From Bacteroidia bacterium (GTDB taxonomy: Bacteria > Bacteroidota > Bacteroidia > Bacteroidales > JAPLDU01): a stretch of DNA of 37,988 nt. Both the position numbers and the translations under genes were made by a program. The stretch covers positions 1 to 37,988 of the forward strand of contig JAPLDU010000026.1 of NCBI GenBank assembly GCA_026391255.1, given 5' to 3'. This document shows, in pieces, positions 1 to 8,787 of this stretch (position 1 is its first letter; every line of letters starts with the position of its first letter). The notes under the pieces were generated by a model, which did no database searches, was not told the origin of the DNA, and saw only the letters and a program-made list of their open reading frames with translations.

Positions 1-1064
1 AAGAGAACTGAAAGGTTCTCGGTGAGAAAAATACCACACAGAATTGGAATGAGCAGTTCCTTGTGGATGATGATGGCAAAAACAGCAATGATCCCGCCAA
101 GTGCAAGGCTGCCGGTATCTCCCATGAAAACCTGTGCAGGAAAGGAATTATACCACAGAAAACCAATTGTAGCGCCAATAAATGCAGCAATAAAGACGAC
201 CAGCTCTCCTGAATTTGGAATATACATGATATTCAGATAATTAGCTATCACAATATTCCCGGATACATAAGCCAGTATGGCGAGGGTTATACCTATGATG
301 GCCGAAGTCCCGGCAGCCAGCCCGTCAAGTCCGTCGGTTATGTTAGCTCCGTTTGAAACAGCGGTAATTATGAAAATGACAACGACAATAAATAAATACC
401 AGGCCCAGGTCTTGCTGTGCTGCCCGATAAACGAGACAAACAGCTGATAATCCAGTTCATTGTTTTTTACGAATGGAATTGTGGTTTTAGTAGATTTCAT
501 CTCGTTAGAGAAATAGAATTTTTCGTTCACTGTTTTACCGGCACCCTCAGTGACTTCTGAATGTTCATCAGGTTTATGATGTACTTTTTCTCGGATGACA
601 ATATCATTGTTCAGGTACATGGTAAGACCGATGATCAGACCCAGTCCTATTTGCCCGATAATTTTGATCTTACCTTTCAGCCCTTCTTTCTTGTTCTGGA
701 AAACTTTTATGTAATCATCGATCAGACCAATAAATCCAAGCCATACAGTAGTTATTAGCATCAGTATGATGTATACATTACCTATCCTGGCAAACAATAG
801 TGTCGGAACCAGAATGGACGCCAATATGATTATCCCGCCCATGGTGGGTGTACCTTTCTTCTGAGCCTGCCCGTCGAGATTAAGCTCTCTTATCGTTTCA
901 CCAATCTGCTTTTTTAACAAAAAGTTAATTATTCTTTTTCCGATCAGAAGTGCGACGATCAGCGAAAAGATCATTGCCATTCCTGCCCTGAAGGAATAAT
1001 AAGAAAACAGTCCCGTACCGGGAATATTGAATTTATGCAGGTATGTAAAAAGGTAATATAGCAT
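1..1064 (-). CDS. mraY: Phospho-N-acetylmuramoyl-pentapeptide-transferase MraY (3' end off the window)
   Basis: MraY is an inner-membrane enzyme that transfers phospho-MurNAc-pentapeptide from UDP to undecaprenyl phosphate, giving lipid I. I translated the minus strand from the ATG at 1064-1062; the frame stays open to base 1, giving 354 codons without a stop. Family motifs appear in order: [20 protein letters not shown] (aspartate pair), [15 protein letters not shown] and [17 protein letters not shown]. The rest is hydrophobic segments. Between about residues 135 and 190 lies a hydrophilic stretch ([10 protein letters not shown]...[18 protein letters not shown]) not present in E. coli MraY; an insert here is, as far as I know, usual in Bacteroidota. 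It starts 20 nt after the murE stop, so it is very likely co-transcribed. The C-terminus is missing only because the window ends. Confidence 0.97.
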   Translation of the reverse strand, partial: MLYYLFTYLHKFNIPGTGLFSYYSFRAGMAMIFSLIVALLIGKRIINFLLKKQIGETIRELNLDGQAQKKGTPTMGGIIILASILVPTLLFARIGNVYIILMLITTVWLGFIGLIDDYIKVFQNKKEGLKGKIKIIGQIGLGLIIGLTMYLNNDIVIREKVHHKPDEHSEVTEGAGKTVNEKFYFSNEMKSTKTTIPFVKNNELDYQLFVSFIGQHSKTWAWYLFIVVVIFIITAVSNGANITDGLDGLAAGTSAIIGITLAILAYVSGNIVIANYLNIMYIPNSGELVVFIAAFIGATIGFLWYNSFPAQVFMGDTGSLALGGIIAVFAIIIHKELLIPILCGIFLTENLSVL

Positions 1065-1084
1065 ATACTCTGATTTTCAGTTTA

Positions 1085-2566
1085 TCAATTTATTATTTGC
1101 AGATTTTTCCTTATCTCCTCATGGTCATCAAAATGATGTTTAATTCCGCTGATTTCCTGGTAGGTTTCATGTCCTTTTCCTGCTACCAGGATGATGTCGT
1201 TTTTCACAGCCATCATGCAGGCAGTTTTAATGGCTTCAGAACGGTTGACAATTACAGCAACTTTCTGTTTTCGGGAGATATCAATACCTTTCATCATTTC
1301 TTCAATGATCTCTGCGGGATCTTCACTCCGGGGATTGTCAGAAGTAAGAATGACCAGGTTACTCATTTCAGCCGCTATCTGAGCCATGACGGGCCTTTTT
1401 GTCCTGTCCCTGTCACCTCCGGCGCCGGTAACAGTGATTACCCGTTCATCTCCCCTGCGAATCTGGCTGATGGTAGAAAGAACATTCCTGATAGCATCCG
1501 GTGTATGGGCATAATCCACGATAGCAATTATACCCTCAGCAGAATATAATGTTTCAAAGCGTCCGTCAACCGGCACTAAGCTGCTCATCAAAGGCAGTAC
1601 TTCCTCCGGTTTCTGACCGTCAATTATTGCAATGGCAAATACAGCCAGGAGGTTGTAGGCATTAAACCCACCAATGAATCGTGTCCAGGTTTCTTTATCA
1701 TTAATAACCAGTGACATTCCATTGAAATGATGCTCAAGTATCCTGCATTTGAAGTCAGCATCAGTTTTCAAGGCATAGCTGATTTTCCTGGCTTTTGTAT
1801 TCTGAATCATAACAGAACCATTCCGGTCATCAATGTTCGTAAGGGCAAAGGCATCAGAAGGCAGGTCGTCAAAAAACTTCTTTTTGGCCTTCAGGTATTC
1901 ATCAAAAGTCTTGTGATAATCAAGATGATCGTGTGTCAGATTGGTAAATACGCCACCTGTGAAATTCAGGCCTGCGATCCTCTTCTGAACTACTGAATGA
2001 GAAGAAACTTCCATAAAGCAATATTCGCAGCCTGCCTCAACCATCTCATTTAATAAAAAATTTATCTGCAGAGGATCAGGAGTGGTATGTGTCGCAATAC
2101 TTGTCATACCTGCGACATAATTACAAATGGTTGAAATGAGCCCGGCAGTGAAGCCTAATTTGGTGAATAAACAATATGATAGAGTGGCTATGGTGGTTTT
2201 TCCGTTGGTTCCGGTCACACCTATCAACTTTAATTTTTCAGACGGATGGTCATAATAACTTGCGGCAATCAAAGCAAGGGCGGTATTGGTATCATTCACT
2301 CTTACATAGACCACTCCGGGGTCTTTCACTGCAGGCATTTGCTCACACACAACAGCAACTACGCCATTTGATACCGTCTGTGAAATATATTGATGGCCGT
2401 CAGTAATGGTTCCGGGCACAGCAATAAATAAATCGTCTTTCCCTGCCTTACGGGAATCGAAGCAAACCTGATTAATGTATATATCAGTGTTGCCGGTCAC
2501 TTCATCGACCTTCAGATCTTTTAATAATGACGATAATAATTTCACAATAGAATTTATTTTATTCAC
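1085..2566 (-). CDS. murE: UDP-MurNAc-tripeptide synthetase MurE (meso-DAP type)
   Basis: Cytoplasmic ATP-dependent Mur ligase adding the third residue to UDP-MurNAc-L-Ala-D-Glu. The 493-residue length is normal. The ATP-binding loop TGTNGKTT is at residues 118-125, a GAGGDRDRTKRP segment marks the start of the C-terminal domain, and DNPRSEDP is at about 410-417. The DNPR form is the one associated with meso-diaminopimelate specificity, which fits a Gram-negative host. GKGHE at about 463 is the late Mur-ligase signature. The start ATG lies 3 nt after the ftsI stop, indicating tight coupling; mraY follows 20 nt after its own stop. Nothing looks truncated or odd. Confidence 0.97.
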   Translation of the reverse strand: MNKINSIVKLLSSLLKDLKVDEVTGNTDIYINQVCFDSRKAGKDDLFIAVPGTITDGHQYISQTVSNGVVAVVCEQMPAVKDPGVVYVRVNDTNTALALIAASYYDHPSEKLKLIGVTGTNGKTTIATLSYCLFTKLGFTAGLISTICNYVAGMTSIATHTTPDPLQINFLLNEMVEAGCEYCFMEVSSHSVVQKRIAGLNFTGGVFTNLTHDHLDYHKTFDEYLKAKKKFFDDLPSDAFALTNIDDRNGSVMIQNTKARKISYALKTDADFKCRILEHHFNGMSLVINDKETWTRFIGGFNAYNLLAVFAIAIIDGQKPEEVLPLMSSLVPVDGRFETLYSAEGIIAIVDYAHTPDAIRNVLSTISQIRRGDERVITVTGAGGDRDRTKRPVMAQIAAEMSNLVILTSDNPRSEDPAEIIEEMMKGIDISRKQKVAVIVNRSEAIKTACMMAVKNDIILVAGKGHETYQEISGIKHHFDDHEEIRKNLQIIN

Positions 2567-2569
2567 AAG

Positions 2570-4687
2570 TTAACCAAGAAATAATTTTATCCGGTCGCCT
2601 TTACGTATCCTTGTTCCTTCGGGAAGAGACTGGTTCTTTACTTCACCCCTGCCGCTTACCTGTACTTCAAGTCCTGCATTCTCCAGGATATAAATAGCGT
2701 CCCGTGCTCCCATCCCTTTCACATTGGGCACTGAACCATCGATACGAATATTTTGCTTTTTATATTCAATCACCCTGCCGGATGCGTTGGTTGCAATCCA
2801 GTTACTACCGGAACTCTCCGGTTTAGTGACAACTGATAATGATTTTAATACATTATCAATATCCCATTTGTAGCCGGATTTAGCCAGGGGAGGAGTATAA
2901 GCTGATGAATCTGCTTCTTTATATAAATCAAAACTACAGGCATATATCCTGTCTGCAATTTCCTTAAAAACCTCACCGGCTATGATAGCCCCGTAATACA
3001 CACCCATCGTGGGGTCATTTACAACTACAATACAGGAGTATTTTGGATTGTCAGCCGGAAAATATCCTACAAAGGAAGACTGGTACTTTTTTGAATTTTC
3101 GTAACCTGTCGAACCCAGGGCAATTTTAGCTGTGCCGGTTTTCCCGGCAATTTTAAGGTTATTGTCTTTCAGATTTTTGGCAGTTCCGTTCTGCACTACT
3201 CCTTCAAGCAATTTCTTTACTTTGCCTAATGTCTCTTTTGAGCAGATATTTGGGTTGATTACCTCGGTATCAAATTTTTTAACAATCGTTCCCTTGTTTT
3301 TCAAGCATTTGACAAAACGGGGTTTTACCATAATCCCATTATTGGCTACAGAATTGTAGAATGTCAGTAATTGCAAAGGAGTAATCCGTAATTCATAACC
3401 AATTGACATCCATGGAAGAGTAATTCTCGACCAGGATTTATCAGTTGGCGATTTGATATAAGGAGTTCCTTCACCTTTTAAATCAAGTCCCAACCTGGTA
3501 TTCAGGTTCATAGCATAAAGGTGGTCGACAAATTTCTGCTGCTTGTCCTCGTAAAACCTTTTAATGATGGAGGATACACCAACATTGGAAGAGTTCTCGA
3601 ATATTTTCTGAACTGAAATTTTTCCGTAGCCGCCTTCATGGCTGTCTTTCATTTCCTTGCCATAATAATTAATCGTGCCATCACGCGTATTGAAAGTATC
3701 ATTCAGATCAATGTACCCATCTTCAAGGGCAATCATCAGAGAAGCCAGTTTAAAAGTTGAACCTGGCTCAGTACATCCCTCATTACCAAATGCATAATTA
3801 TAATATTCCTGGTATTTCCCCATGGTATCGGTCAGGTTGGCAATTGCCCTTATTTCGCCACTGGCGACTTCCATTACTACTGCTGTACCATGGTGAGCTT
3901 TATGTTTTTCCAACTGTTTTTGTAAGGCTGAATTGGCAATATCCTGGAAGTTAATGTCAATGGTTGTTTCCACATCCAGGCCGTTTTTAGGTTCTATATC
4001 ATCCGGACTGTTCACCGGCATCCAGATATCTTTTGAAAGTTTCTGCATAAGACACATACCTTCTTCCCCTTTCAATATTGTGTTATAAGCACCTTCAAGT
4101 CCCAGCAGGCCATTGCCGTTATCATCAGTTTTTCCAATGGTGCGTGATGCCAGGCTGTTAAACGGAAATATTCTTTTGGTATGTGCATTATAAACCAGGC
4201 CACCTTTATTCTGTCCAGTTCTCAGTATCGGGAATTTCATCACCTGTTTCAGCTCTGCATAAGAGAATTCCTTTTTGAGGAACATTTGTTCCTTCCTGTT
4301 AAACTTACTGTAGAGTTCTTTTTTGTAATCGAGAGTCGATTTATCAGGAAGGATTTTATGCAGGCAAACGGCCAGAGAATCAACCTTACGGGACAATGAA
4401 TCAGATTTATGATTAAAATAAGGTTCCAGTGTTTTAACCCTCATATCAATGGCTATTTCATACCAGGTGACTGAGGTACTGAGTATTTTACCAGTCGCAT
4501 CACAGATATCACCCCTTGTGGCCGGAATCTCCCTCAAGGCATAAGTGACCATATTGGCTTTCTTCCATTGATCTTTCTCAAGTATCTGTAACTGAAGAAT
4601 ACGACCGATGATAACAAGCGCAAACAAAATAACAAAGACATAAACAGCAAATACCCTGTATATAACTTTATTATTATCGCCGGCCAT
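2570..4687 (-). CDS. ftsI: Septal peptidoglycan transpeptidase FtsI/PBP3 with a C-terminal PASTA domain
   Basis: Class B penicillin-binding protein that cross-links septal peptidoglycan. An N-terminal membrane anchor (about residues 10-33) is followed by a dimerisation region containing ATRGDICD. The transpeptidase domain holds all three active-site motifs: STFK at 310-313 (nucleophile Ser310), SSN at 366-368 and KTG at 516-518. Residues about 650-705 form one PASTA domain (VPNVKGMGARDAIYILENAG). E. coli FtsI lacks PASTA, but a PASTA tail is common in Bacteroidota and Gram-positive homologues. The gene starts 5 nt after the ftsL-like stop and ends 3 nt before murE. The 705-residue length suits the PASTA-bearing subgroup. 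Confidence 0.96.
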   Translation of the reverse strand: MAGDNNKVIYRVFAVYVFVILFALVIIGRILQLQILEKDQWKKANMVTYALREIPATRGDICDATGKILSTSVTWYEIAIDMRVKTLEPYFNHKSDSLSRKVDSLAVCLHKILPDKSTLDYKKELYSKFNRKEQMFLKKEFSYAELKQVMKFPILRTGQNKGGLVYNAHTKRIFPFNSLASRTIGKTDDNGNGLLGLEGAYNTILKGEEGMCLMQKLSKDIWMPVNSPDDIEPKNGLDVETTIDINFQDIANSALQKQLEKHKAHHGTAVVMEVASGEIRAIANLTDTMGKYQEYYNYAFGNEGCTEPGSTFKLASLMIALEDGYIDLNDTFNTRDGTINYYGKEMKDSHEGGYGKISVQKIFENSSNVGVSSIIKRFYEDKQQKFVDHLYAMNLNTRLGLDLKGEGTPYIKSPTDKSWSRITLPWMSIGYELRITPLQLLTFYNSVANNGIMVKPRFVKCLKNKGTIVKKFDTEVINPNICSKETLGKVKKLLEGVVQNGTAKNLKDNNLKIAGKTGTAKIALGSTGYENSKKYQSSFVGYFPADNPKYSCIVVVNDPTMGVYYGAIIAGEVFKEIADRIYACSFDLYKEADSSAYTPPLAKSGYKWDIDNVLKSLSVVTKPESSGSNWIATNASGRVIEYKKQNIRIDGSVPNVKGMGARDAIYILENAGLEVQVSGRGEVKNQSLPEGTRIRKGDRIKLFLG

Positions 4688-4692
4688 GGCTT

Positions 4693-5064
4693 CTAATTTT
4701 TGATTTTGATTTTCTTGGGCGGAACATCAGGTTGAATTAAACCCAGCTTACGATCGTTAACAAGCCTTGCTACATTTGACTGATTACATGTTGAAAGTAA
4801 TATTCTCTGAATTTCGATCGATTCAGTTCTTATATCTTTTACCTCTTTCTGAAGTTTTGCAATGTCCCTTACTACTTTCTCGGCATGATAACGGTTTGCG
4901 ATATATACCATACCCAGAAATGCAATGAAAAACAGAAACGGCAAATGGGTGACAAATACATCCCTTGTCAGTATGCTTCCATCCAGAATATCTCTGAACA
5001 GGCTTTTCTTTTTAGCCTGTTTGGTCTGAACTTCCTGATTGCCGGTTTGCTGCTCTTCTTCCAT
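4693..5064 (-). CDS. ftsL: FtsL-like bitopic division protein
   Basis: 123 residues: a charged cytoplasmic N-terminus (about 1-38), one transmembrane helix (about 42-58, HLPFLFFIAFLGMVYIANRY), then a helical segment with heptad-like spacing (about 60-92, KVVRDIAKLQKEVKDIRTE) and a Lys-rich tail. This bitopic coiled-coil layout, together with the position between rsmH and ftsI in a dcw cluster, identifies it as the FtsL equivalent that bridges FtsB/FtsQ and the FtsWI synthase. Sequence conservation in this family is poor, so the assignment rests on topology and synteny. Unusually, 194 bp of repeat-rich DNA separate it from rsmH upstream. Confidence 0.85.
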   Translation of the reverse strand: MEEEQQTGNQEVQTKQAKKKSLFRDILDGSILTRDVFVTHLPFLFFIAFLGMVYIANRYHAEKVVRDIAKLQKEVKDIRTESIEIQRILLSTCNQSNVARLVNDRKLGLIQPDVPPKKIKIKN

Positions 5065-5258
5065 AACTAAAATAGTTCTTAAAGTTAAAAGTTATAAAGT
5101 TTATAAAGTCTTAAAATACAATTAATTACGATTATTAAATGTCTTAAATATTGATAATTATAATTACCTGATTATTAATATTTTGCGTATAGTTTTATAC
5201 TTTTCACTTTACGAACTTTATAAACTTTACGAACTTTACGAACTTTACAAACTCTGAT
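5065..5258. repeat. AT-rich intergenic insert in the dcw cluster with 9-bp tandem repeats
   Basis: This 194-bp interval separates rsmH from ftsL. On the plus strand, 5206-5250 is five head-to-tail 9-mers of the form ACTTTACGA (second unit ACTTTATAA, fifth ACTTTACAA). At 5081-5110 a related motif lies in the opposite orientation (AAAGTT...TATAAAGTTTATAAAG), so the ends can pair imperfectly across an AT-rich centre. The same motif recurs at 11759-11794. There is no coding potential. It could form an imperfect hairpin in the mRNA between rsmH and ftsL; no clear promoter was seen. Confidence 0.75.
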
Positions 5259-6161
5259 TTATACTCTTTCTCCTATTCTCAGTTTTGCACTTCTTATCCT
5301 GTTATTTTCCAGAATTTCTTCTTCTCCCGGTACAATGACTCCTCTGTTAACCGGTTTAAAAGGCGAAAGAAGGTTACCGAAAAAGTCCTTTCCTGCAAGG
5401 CCTTCAAAATTTCCGTATTTCAGAAAATTCTTTACTAATTTATCTTCCAGAGAATGATATGAAATCACCACTAATCTGCCTCCGGCAGCAATTGCATCTA
5501 TTGTCTGAGACAAAAAATCCTTTAAAGCTCCGATTTCATCATTTACCTCAATCCTCAATGCCTGGAAGACTTTGGCCAGAAACTTATTTTCCTGTCCTCT
5601 CGGGATAAATTCCCTGATCATTTCCACCAGTTGGAATGAAGTATCTGCCTTTCCCGATGCTCTCCTGTGAATAATGGCAGATGCCAGCCTTGATGCTCCC
5701 GGCAGTTCTCCATAGTTTCTGAAAATACGGACAAGTTCCTCAGCCGGCCATGTATTGATTATTTCTCCAGCAGTAAGAGGACTGCCGGGGTTCATCCTCA
5801 TATCAAGGGGCTGGTCGGTGCGAAAAGAGAAGCCTCTTCCGGCGGTATCAAAATGATGTGAACTGACTCCAAGATCTGCTATGATGCCATCCACAGGTAT
5901 GAGTTTCAAATAATCAAGATAATTGATCATATACCTGAAATTCCCGTGAATAAAGGTAAACTGAGGATGGTCAGGAATATTGATTACAGCATCGGCATCC
6001 TGGTCAAAAGCCACCAATCGTCCGTCGCCCAGTCTCTGCAGTATTCCCCTTGTATGAGTGCCTCCACCCATGGTTACGTCCACATATGTACCACCGGGCT
6101 TAATATTTAGTCCATCAATGCCAAGTACCGGAAATGCCGGCCGGTGATAGGGAGTGTTCAT
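5259..6161 (-). CDS. rsmH: 16S rRNA (cytosine(1402)-N(4))-methyltransferase RsmH (MraW)
   Basis: SAM-dependent methyltransferase modifying C1402 of 16S rRNA in the decoding centre. The 300-residue length is typical. The SAM-binding start reads TYVDVTMGGGTHTRGIL (about residues 26-42), followed by LVAFDQDADA. GIIADLGVSSHHFD (about 95-108), RGFSFRTDQPLDMRM, the KVFQALRIEVNDE segment and VVISYHSLEDKLVK are all RsmH hallmarks. The ATG overlaps the mraZ stop (TAATG), indicating translational coupling. The gene is in its usual place, second in the dcw cluster. Confidence 0.96.
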   Translation of the reverse strand: MNTPYHRPAFPVLGIDGLNIKPGGTYVDVTMGGGTHTRGILQRLGDGRLVAFDQDADAVINIPDHPQFTFIHGNFRYMINYLDYLKLIPVDGIIADLGVSSHHFDTAGRGFSFRTDQPLDMRMNPGSPLTAGEIINTWPAEELVRIFRNYGELPGASRLASAIIHRRASGKADTSFQLVEMIREFIPRGQENKFLAKVFQALRIEVNDEIGALKDFLSQTIDAIAAGGRLVVISYHSLEDKLVKNFLKYGNFEGLAGKDFFGNLLSPFKPVNRGVIVPGEEEILENNRIRSAKLRIGERV

Positions 6162-6628
6162 TAATTCTCGTTTAAAAAATAATCGCTTTCATTTCCAAGA
6201 ATATTTTTGGTCATTTCTGCAAAATCCTCATCACTCATCCTCGATTGTGCATGAGTATCCGGATTCCATATCTTTATGAGCGAAGCCTGTCCCGAGAAAA
6301 TCATTTCTTTCCTGATCCCTGCATATTCTAGCATTTCCTTTGGTATGCTAATCCTGCCAATGTCAGACAGGCTGATATTTGCGATCTCTTCAAAGTACCT
6401 GGATAAATATGCACTCTGGTAAGGATTGTCCTGTGTAAATTTTTTCTTGATCTTTAAAGCTCTTCTTTCCCATTCATGAACAGGATACAGGTTAAGGCAC
6501 TTCATAAAGGGATCCTTCTCAATAACAAGCTTTATATCCTCACCCAATTCCTTTTTCAAAGGTGCCGGCAAAACACAACGGTACTTTTCATCGAGAAGAA
6601 CCGTATATTTGTTCGTGAATATTGGCAT
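6161..6628 (-). CDS. mraZ: Transcriptional regulator MraZ
   Basis: First gene of the dcw cluster. MraZ is an AbrB-fold, ring-forming DNA-binding protein that represses its own operon in E. coli. The 155 residues contain two SpoVT/AbrB-like halves: YTVLLDEKYRCVLPAPLKKELG (about 8-29) and ISLSDIGRISIPKEMLEYAG (about 86-105). The second holds the D-x-x-G-R-hydrophobic-x-(I/V)-P core; the first has YRCVLP in the equivalent place. Its stop overlaps the rsmH ATG. A 10-bp tandem repeat at 6682-6704, about 55 bp upstream of the start, is a possible operator. Confidence 0.95.
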   Translation of the reverse strand: MPIFTNKYTVLLDEKYRCVLPAPLKKELGEDIKLVIEKDPFMKCLNLYPVHEWERRALKIKKKFTQDNPYQSAYLSRYFEEIANISLSDIGRISIPKEMLEYAGIRKEMIFSGQASLIKIWNPDTHAQSRMSDEDFAEMTKNILGNESDYFLNEN

Positions 6629-6681
6629 ATAAATAAAATATTTGGGTTTGTAAATATATTAAGTCTTACATTATATTCCAA

Positions 6682-6704
6682 AATATTACACAATATTACA
6701 CAAT
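6682..6704 (-). promoter_or_regulatory. Tandem repeat upstream of mraZ, possible operator
   Basis: On the plus strand AATATTACAC occurs twice in direct succession and is followed by AATA; on the mraZ strand this reads TATTGTGTAA twice. MraZ proteins elsewhere bind closely spaced short direct repeats upstream of mraZ, so a helically phased repeat here is a reasonable autoregulatory site. The motif differs from the GC-rich MraZ boxes of other phyla, so the assignment is inference from position only. Confidence 0.35.
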
Positions 6705-6718
6705 AGAATTTTAACACA

Positions 6719-6761
6719 TTGTTAATAAGTGATTATATTTTGTTAATAACTTTGTTAATAA
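6719..6761. promoter_or_regulatory. Three perfect TTGTTAATAA repeats between mraZ and the aminolipid genes
   Basis: The 10-mer TTGTTAATAA occurs at 6719-6728, 6740-6749 and 6752-6761, all in the plus orientation, with start-to-start spacing of 21 and 12 bp (about two and one helical turns). The second and third copies bracket TAACTTTG (6747-6754), which matches the Bacteroidota -7 consensus TAnnTTTG, though no well-spaced -33 TTG was found. The 6629-6920 gap is very AT-rich and divergent, so the sites could serve either flanking transcript. Confidence 0.35.
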
Positions 6762-6920
6762 TTGTTGACAATATTTTAATAAAATTGCATTTTGCTTATT
6801 ATCTGAATGTTATAATGTTGATTTTTTTAGCTTTCATTTTTTAATTTGTTAATTATTTTATATTAATCCGGAACATTTTTAAAATATGCTGATTACATTC
6901 TGTTACATAATGACTCTGGT

Positions 6921-7790
6921 ATGATTGGGAAAGATCAGGATAAAGCACAGCAATTAGTTGATATAAAAGATGTTATTAAAGAAAAGAATCCTGGTTTGTA
7001 CAAAATGCTTCCGGGATTTGTTTTCTGGCTTTTAAAGAAGATCCTGCACCAGGATGACATCAATTATATTTTAACTCATTTTAAGGATTACCAGGGTGTT
7101 GATTTTCTTGAGAATGCACTTAAATATATGAAAGTCAGTTACAAGGTTACCGGTTTGGATTGTTTATCTGATGATAATAAATATGTTTTTGTAGCAAATC
7201 ATCCTTTAGGCGGACTTGAAGGAATGGTATTGGCTTATATCACCGGCAGAAAATTCGGGAAAATTGTACTGCCAGTCAATGATATATTGCTGTATCTCAA
7301 TAATTTAAAACCATTATTCATCCCTGTTAATAAGACAGCAAGCAGTACCAGGGAAGCAATTAAGAAATATAGTGAAATATACAGTTCTGATGTACAAATA
7401 ATTATGTTTCCTGCAGGATATGTATCGAGACGTTCCGGTGGTTTGATTAAAGACAACTTCTGGGAAAAAAGCTTTTTGAAAAAAGCTATTGAACATAAGC
7501 GTTTTATCGTACCAGTTTATGTAAAAGCAAGGAATTCGAACTTATTCTATACCATTGCCAACCTGAGAAAATTTTTGGGAATTAAAGCGAACATTGAAAT
7601 GTTTCTTTTGCCCCATGAAATGTTCAGCAGAAGTGACCTTCCGTTTAAAATAATTTTCGGGAAGCCGGTTCATTATGATTTTTTTTCCGGTCAATTCAAA
7701 CTTGCCGATTGGACTGATAAAATCAGACAATACGTATATACGCTTGATAATATTGACGTTAAATCATTTGAAGAATTAAATAAATCCTGA
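6921..7790 (+). CDS. Lysophospholipid-type O-acyltransferase, aminolipid synthesis (GlsA-like)
   Basis: 289-residue PlsC-superfamily acyltransferase. The acyltransferase motif I reads NHPLGGLEG (His94, Glu100), with one more residue between His and the acid than in the usual NHx4D. The FPAGYVSRR segment (about 160-168) matches the FPEG/FPAG motif, and VPVYVKARNS follows. It is immediately followed by an N-acyltransferase of the OlsB/hemolysin-like family. In Bacteroides this pair (GlsB N-acyltransferase, GlsA O-acyltransferase) makes glycine lipids, and related pairs or fusions make ornithine lipids. I infer that this enzyme esterifies the second acyl chain onto an N-acyl amino acid. The amino acid cannot be told from sequence. 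ATG at 6921; 55 nt to the next gene. Confidence 0.82.
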   Translation: MIGKDQDKAQQLVDIKDVIKEKNPGLYKMLPGFVFWLLKKILHQDDINYILTHFKDYQGVDFLENALKYMKVSYKVTGLDCLSDDNKYVFVANHPLGGLEGMVLAYITGRKFGKIVLPVNDILLYLNNLKPLFIPVNKTASSTREAIKKYSEIYSSDVQIIMFPAGYVSRRSGGLIKDNFWEKSFLKKAIEHKRFIVPVYVKARNSNLFYTIANLRKFLGIKANIEMFLLPHEMFSRSDLPFKIIFGKPVHYDFFSGQFKLADWTDKIRQYVYTLDNIDVKSFEELNKS

Positions 7791-7845
7791 AAAGAAATTT
7801 TTCAGCCAGTTTACCGTATTATCCTATAATTAAGTTGAAAGTCTG

Positions 7846-8781
7846 ATGAAACCAATCATTTCTCCGGTTCCCAAAGAACTACTTGAAACTGAACTTACTG
7901 ACGATAAATTTGTAAGGCCGACAAATAATATATCCAACCGGATTTATATTATTTCGGGAAACGATTCACCATCTGTCATGAGAGAAATAGGACGATTGCG
8001 TGAACTCACATTCAGAAATGCCGGTGGTGGATCAGGAAATGAGATTGACGTTGATGAATTTGATTACGGCGATCACGCTTACCAGCAGTTAATTGTCTGG
8101 AATCCAAAAGAAAAGGAAATTGTCGGCGGTTACAGGTTTATCAAATGCCGGCATGCAGCTATTGACAAAGATGGCAAACCTATTCTGGCTACCAGTGAAT
8201 TATTCGAATTTTCCGATGATTTCAGAAATATTTATTTTGATCAATCCATCGAATTAGGCAGATCATTTGTCCATCCTTCTTACCAGTCTTCAAGGACCGG
8301 ACGTAAAGGTATTTTTGTCATGGATAACCTGTGGGATGGTATTGGTGCAGTGCTGATAAATAATCCAGACATTCACTACTTATTTGGCAAAGTGACCATG
8401 TATCCTCATTTTCATGTATTTGCACGAGACCTGATCCATTTGTTCATTAACAGGTACTTTGCTGATCAGGCAAACCTTATTATTCCTAAGTTCCCGGTAA
8501 ATTATCATAATGAATTAAGTGCACTGGAAGAAGTACTTCACGGGAAATCATATAAGGATGATTACAGGTTGCTCTCCAAGGCAGTCAGGTCTTTGGGTGA
8601 AAACATCCCCCCTCTGCTTAATTCATATATGAATTTGTCTCCAAGCATGAAATCATTTGGTACTTCCATCAATCAACATTTTGGAATGGTTGAAGAGACG
8701 GCAATACTTATCACTTTAAAGGATATATATTTCGATAAGATTTTTAGGCATGTAAAAGATTATAAAGCCCCGGGCAGGTAA
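7846..8781 (+). CDS. Acyl-ACP-dependent amino-acid N-acyltransferase, OlsB/GlsB-like (GNAT fold)
   Basis: 311 residues of the autoinducer-synthase/GNAT-like family that includes OlsB. Recognisable blocks are REIGRLRELTFRNAGGGSGNEIDVDEFDYGD (about 46-76), VGGYRFIKC, ELGRSFVHPSYQ (about 144-155) and a C-terminal SLSPSMKSFGTS segment. The family transfers a 3-hydroxyacyl chain from ACP to an amino-acid amine, here probably glycine, ornithine or a similar substrate. It lies 55 nt downstream of the O-acyltransferase in the same orientation, so both steps of aminolipid synthesis are encoded together. The two-gene order O-acyltransferase then N-acyltransferase is seen directly; the product identity is inference. 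Confidence 0.83.
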   Translation: MKPIISPVPKELLETELTDDKFVRPTNNISNRIYIISGNDSPSVMREIGRLRELTFRNAGGGSGNEIDVDEFDYGDHAYQQLIVWNPKEKEIVGGYRFIKCRHAAIDKDGKPILATSELFEFSDDFRNIYFDQSIELGRSFVHPSYQSSRTGRKGIFVMDNLWDGIGAVLINNPDIHYLFGKVTMYPHFHVFARDLIHLFINRYFADQANLIIPKFPVNYHNELSALEEVLHGKSYKDDYRLLSKAVRSLGENIPPLLNSYMNLSPSMKSFGTSINQHFGMVEETAILITLKDIYFDKIFRHVKDYKAPGR

Positions 8782-8787
8782 ACATTT

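Noticed and set aside
1097-1549. 150-codon open frame on the plus strand
   Set aside because: It lies wholly antisense to murE, whose protein is complete and motif-bearing. The translated sequence shows no family resemblance.
5206-5250. Regular short repeats that might suggest a CRISPR array
   Set aside because: The units are 9 bp with no spacers between them. No cas genes are present anywhere in the window.
6740-6770. TAACTTTG (6747-6754) as a promoter for the O-acyltransferase gene
   Set aside because: The -7 match is exact but the nearest upstream TTG is 25 bp away rather than 19-21, and the start codon is 167 bp downstream. I list it only within the repeat cluster.
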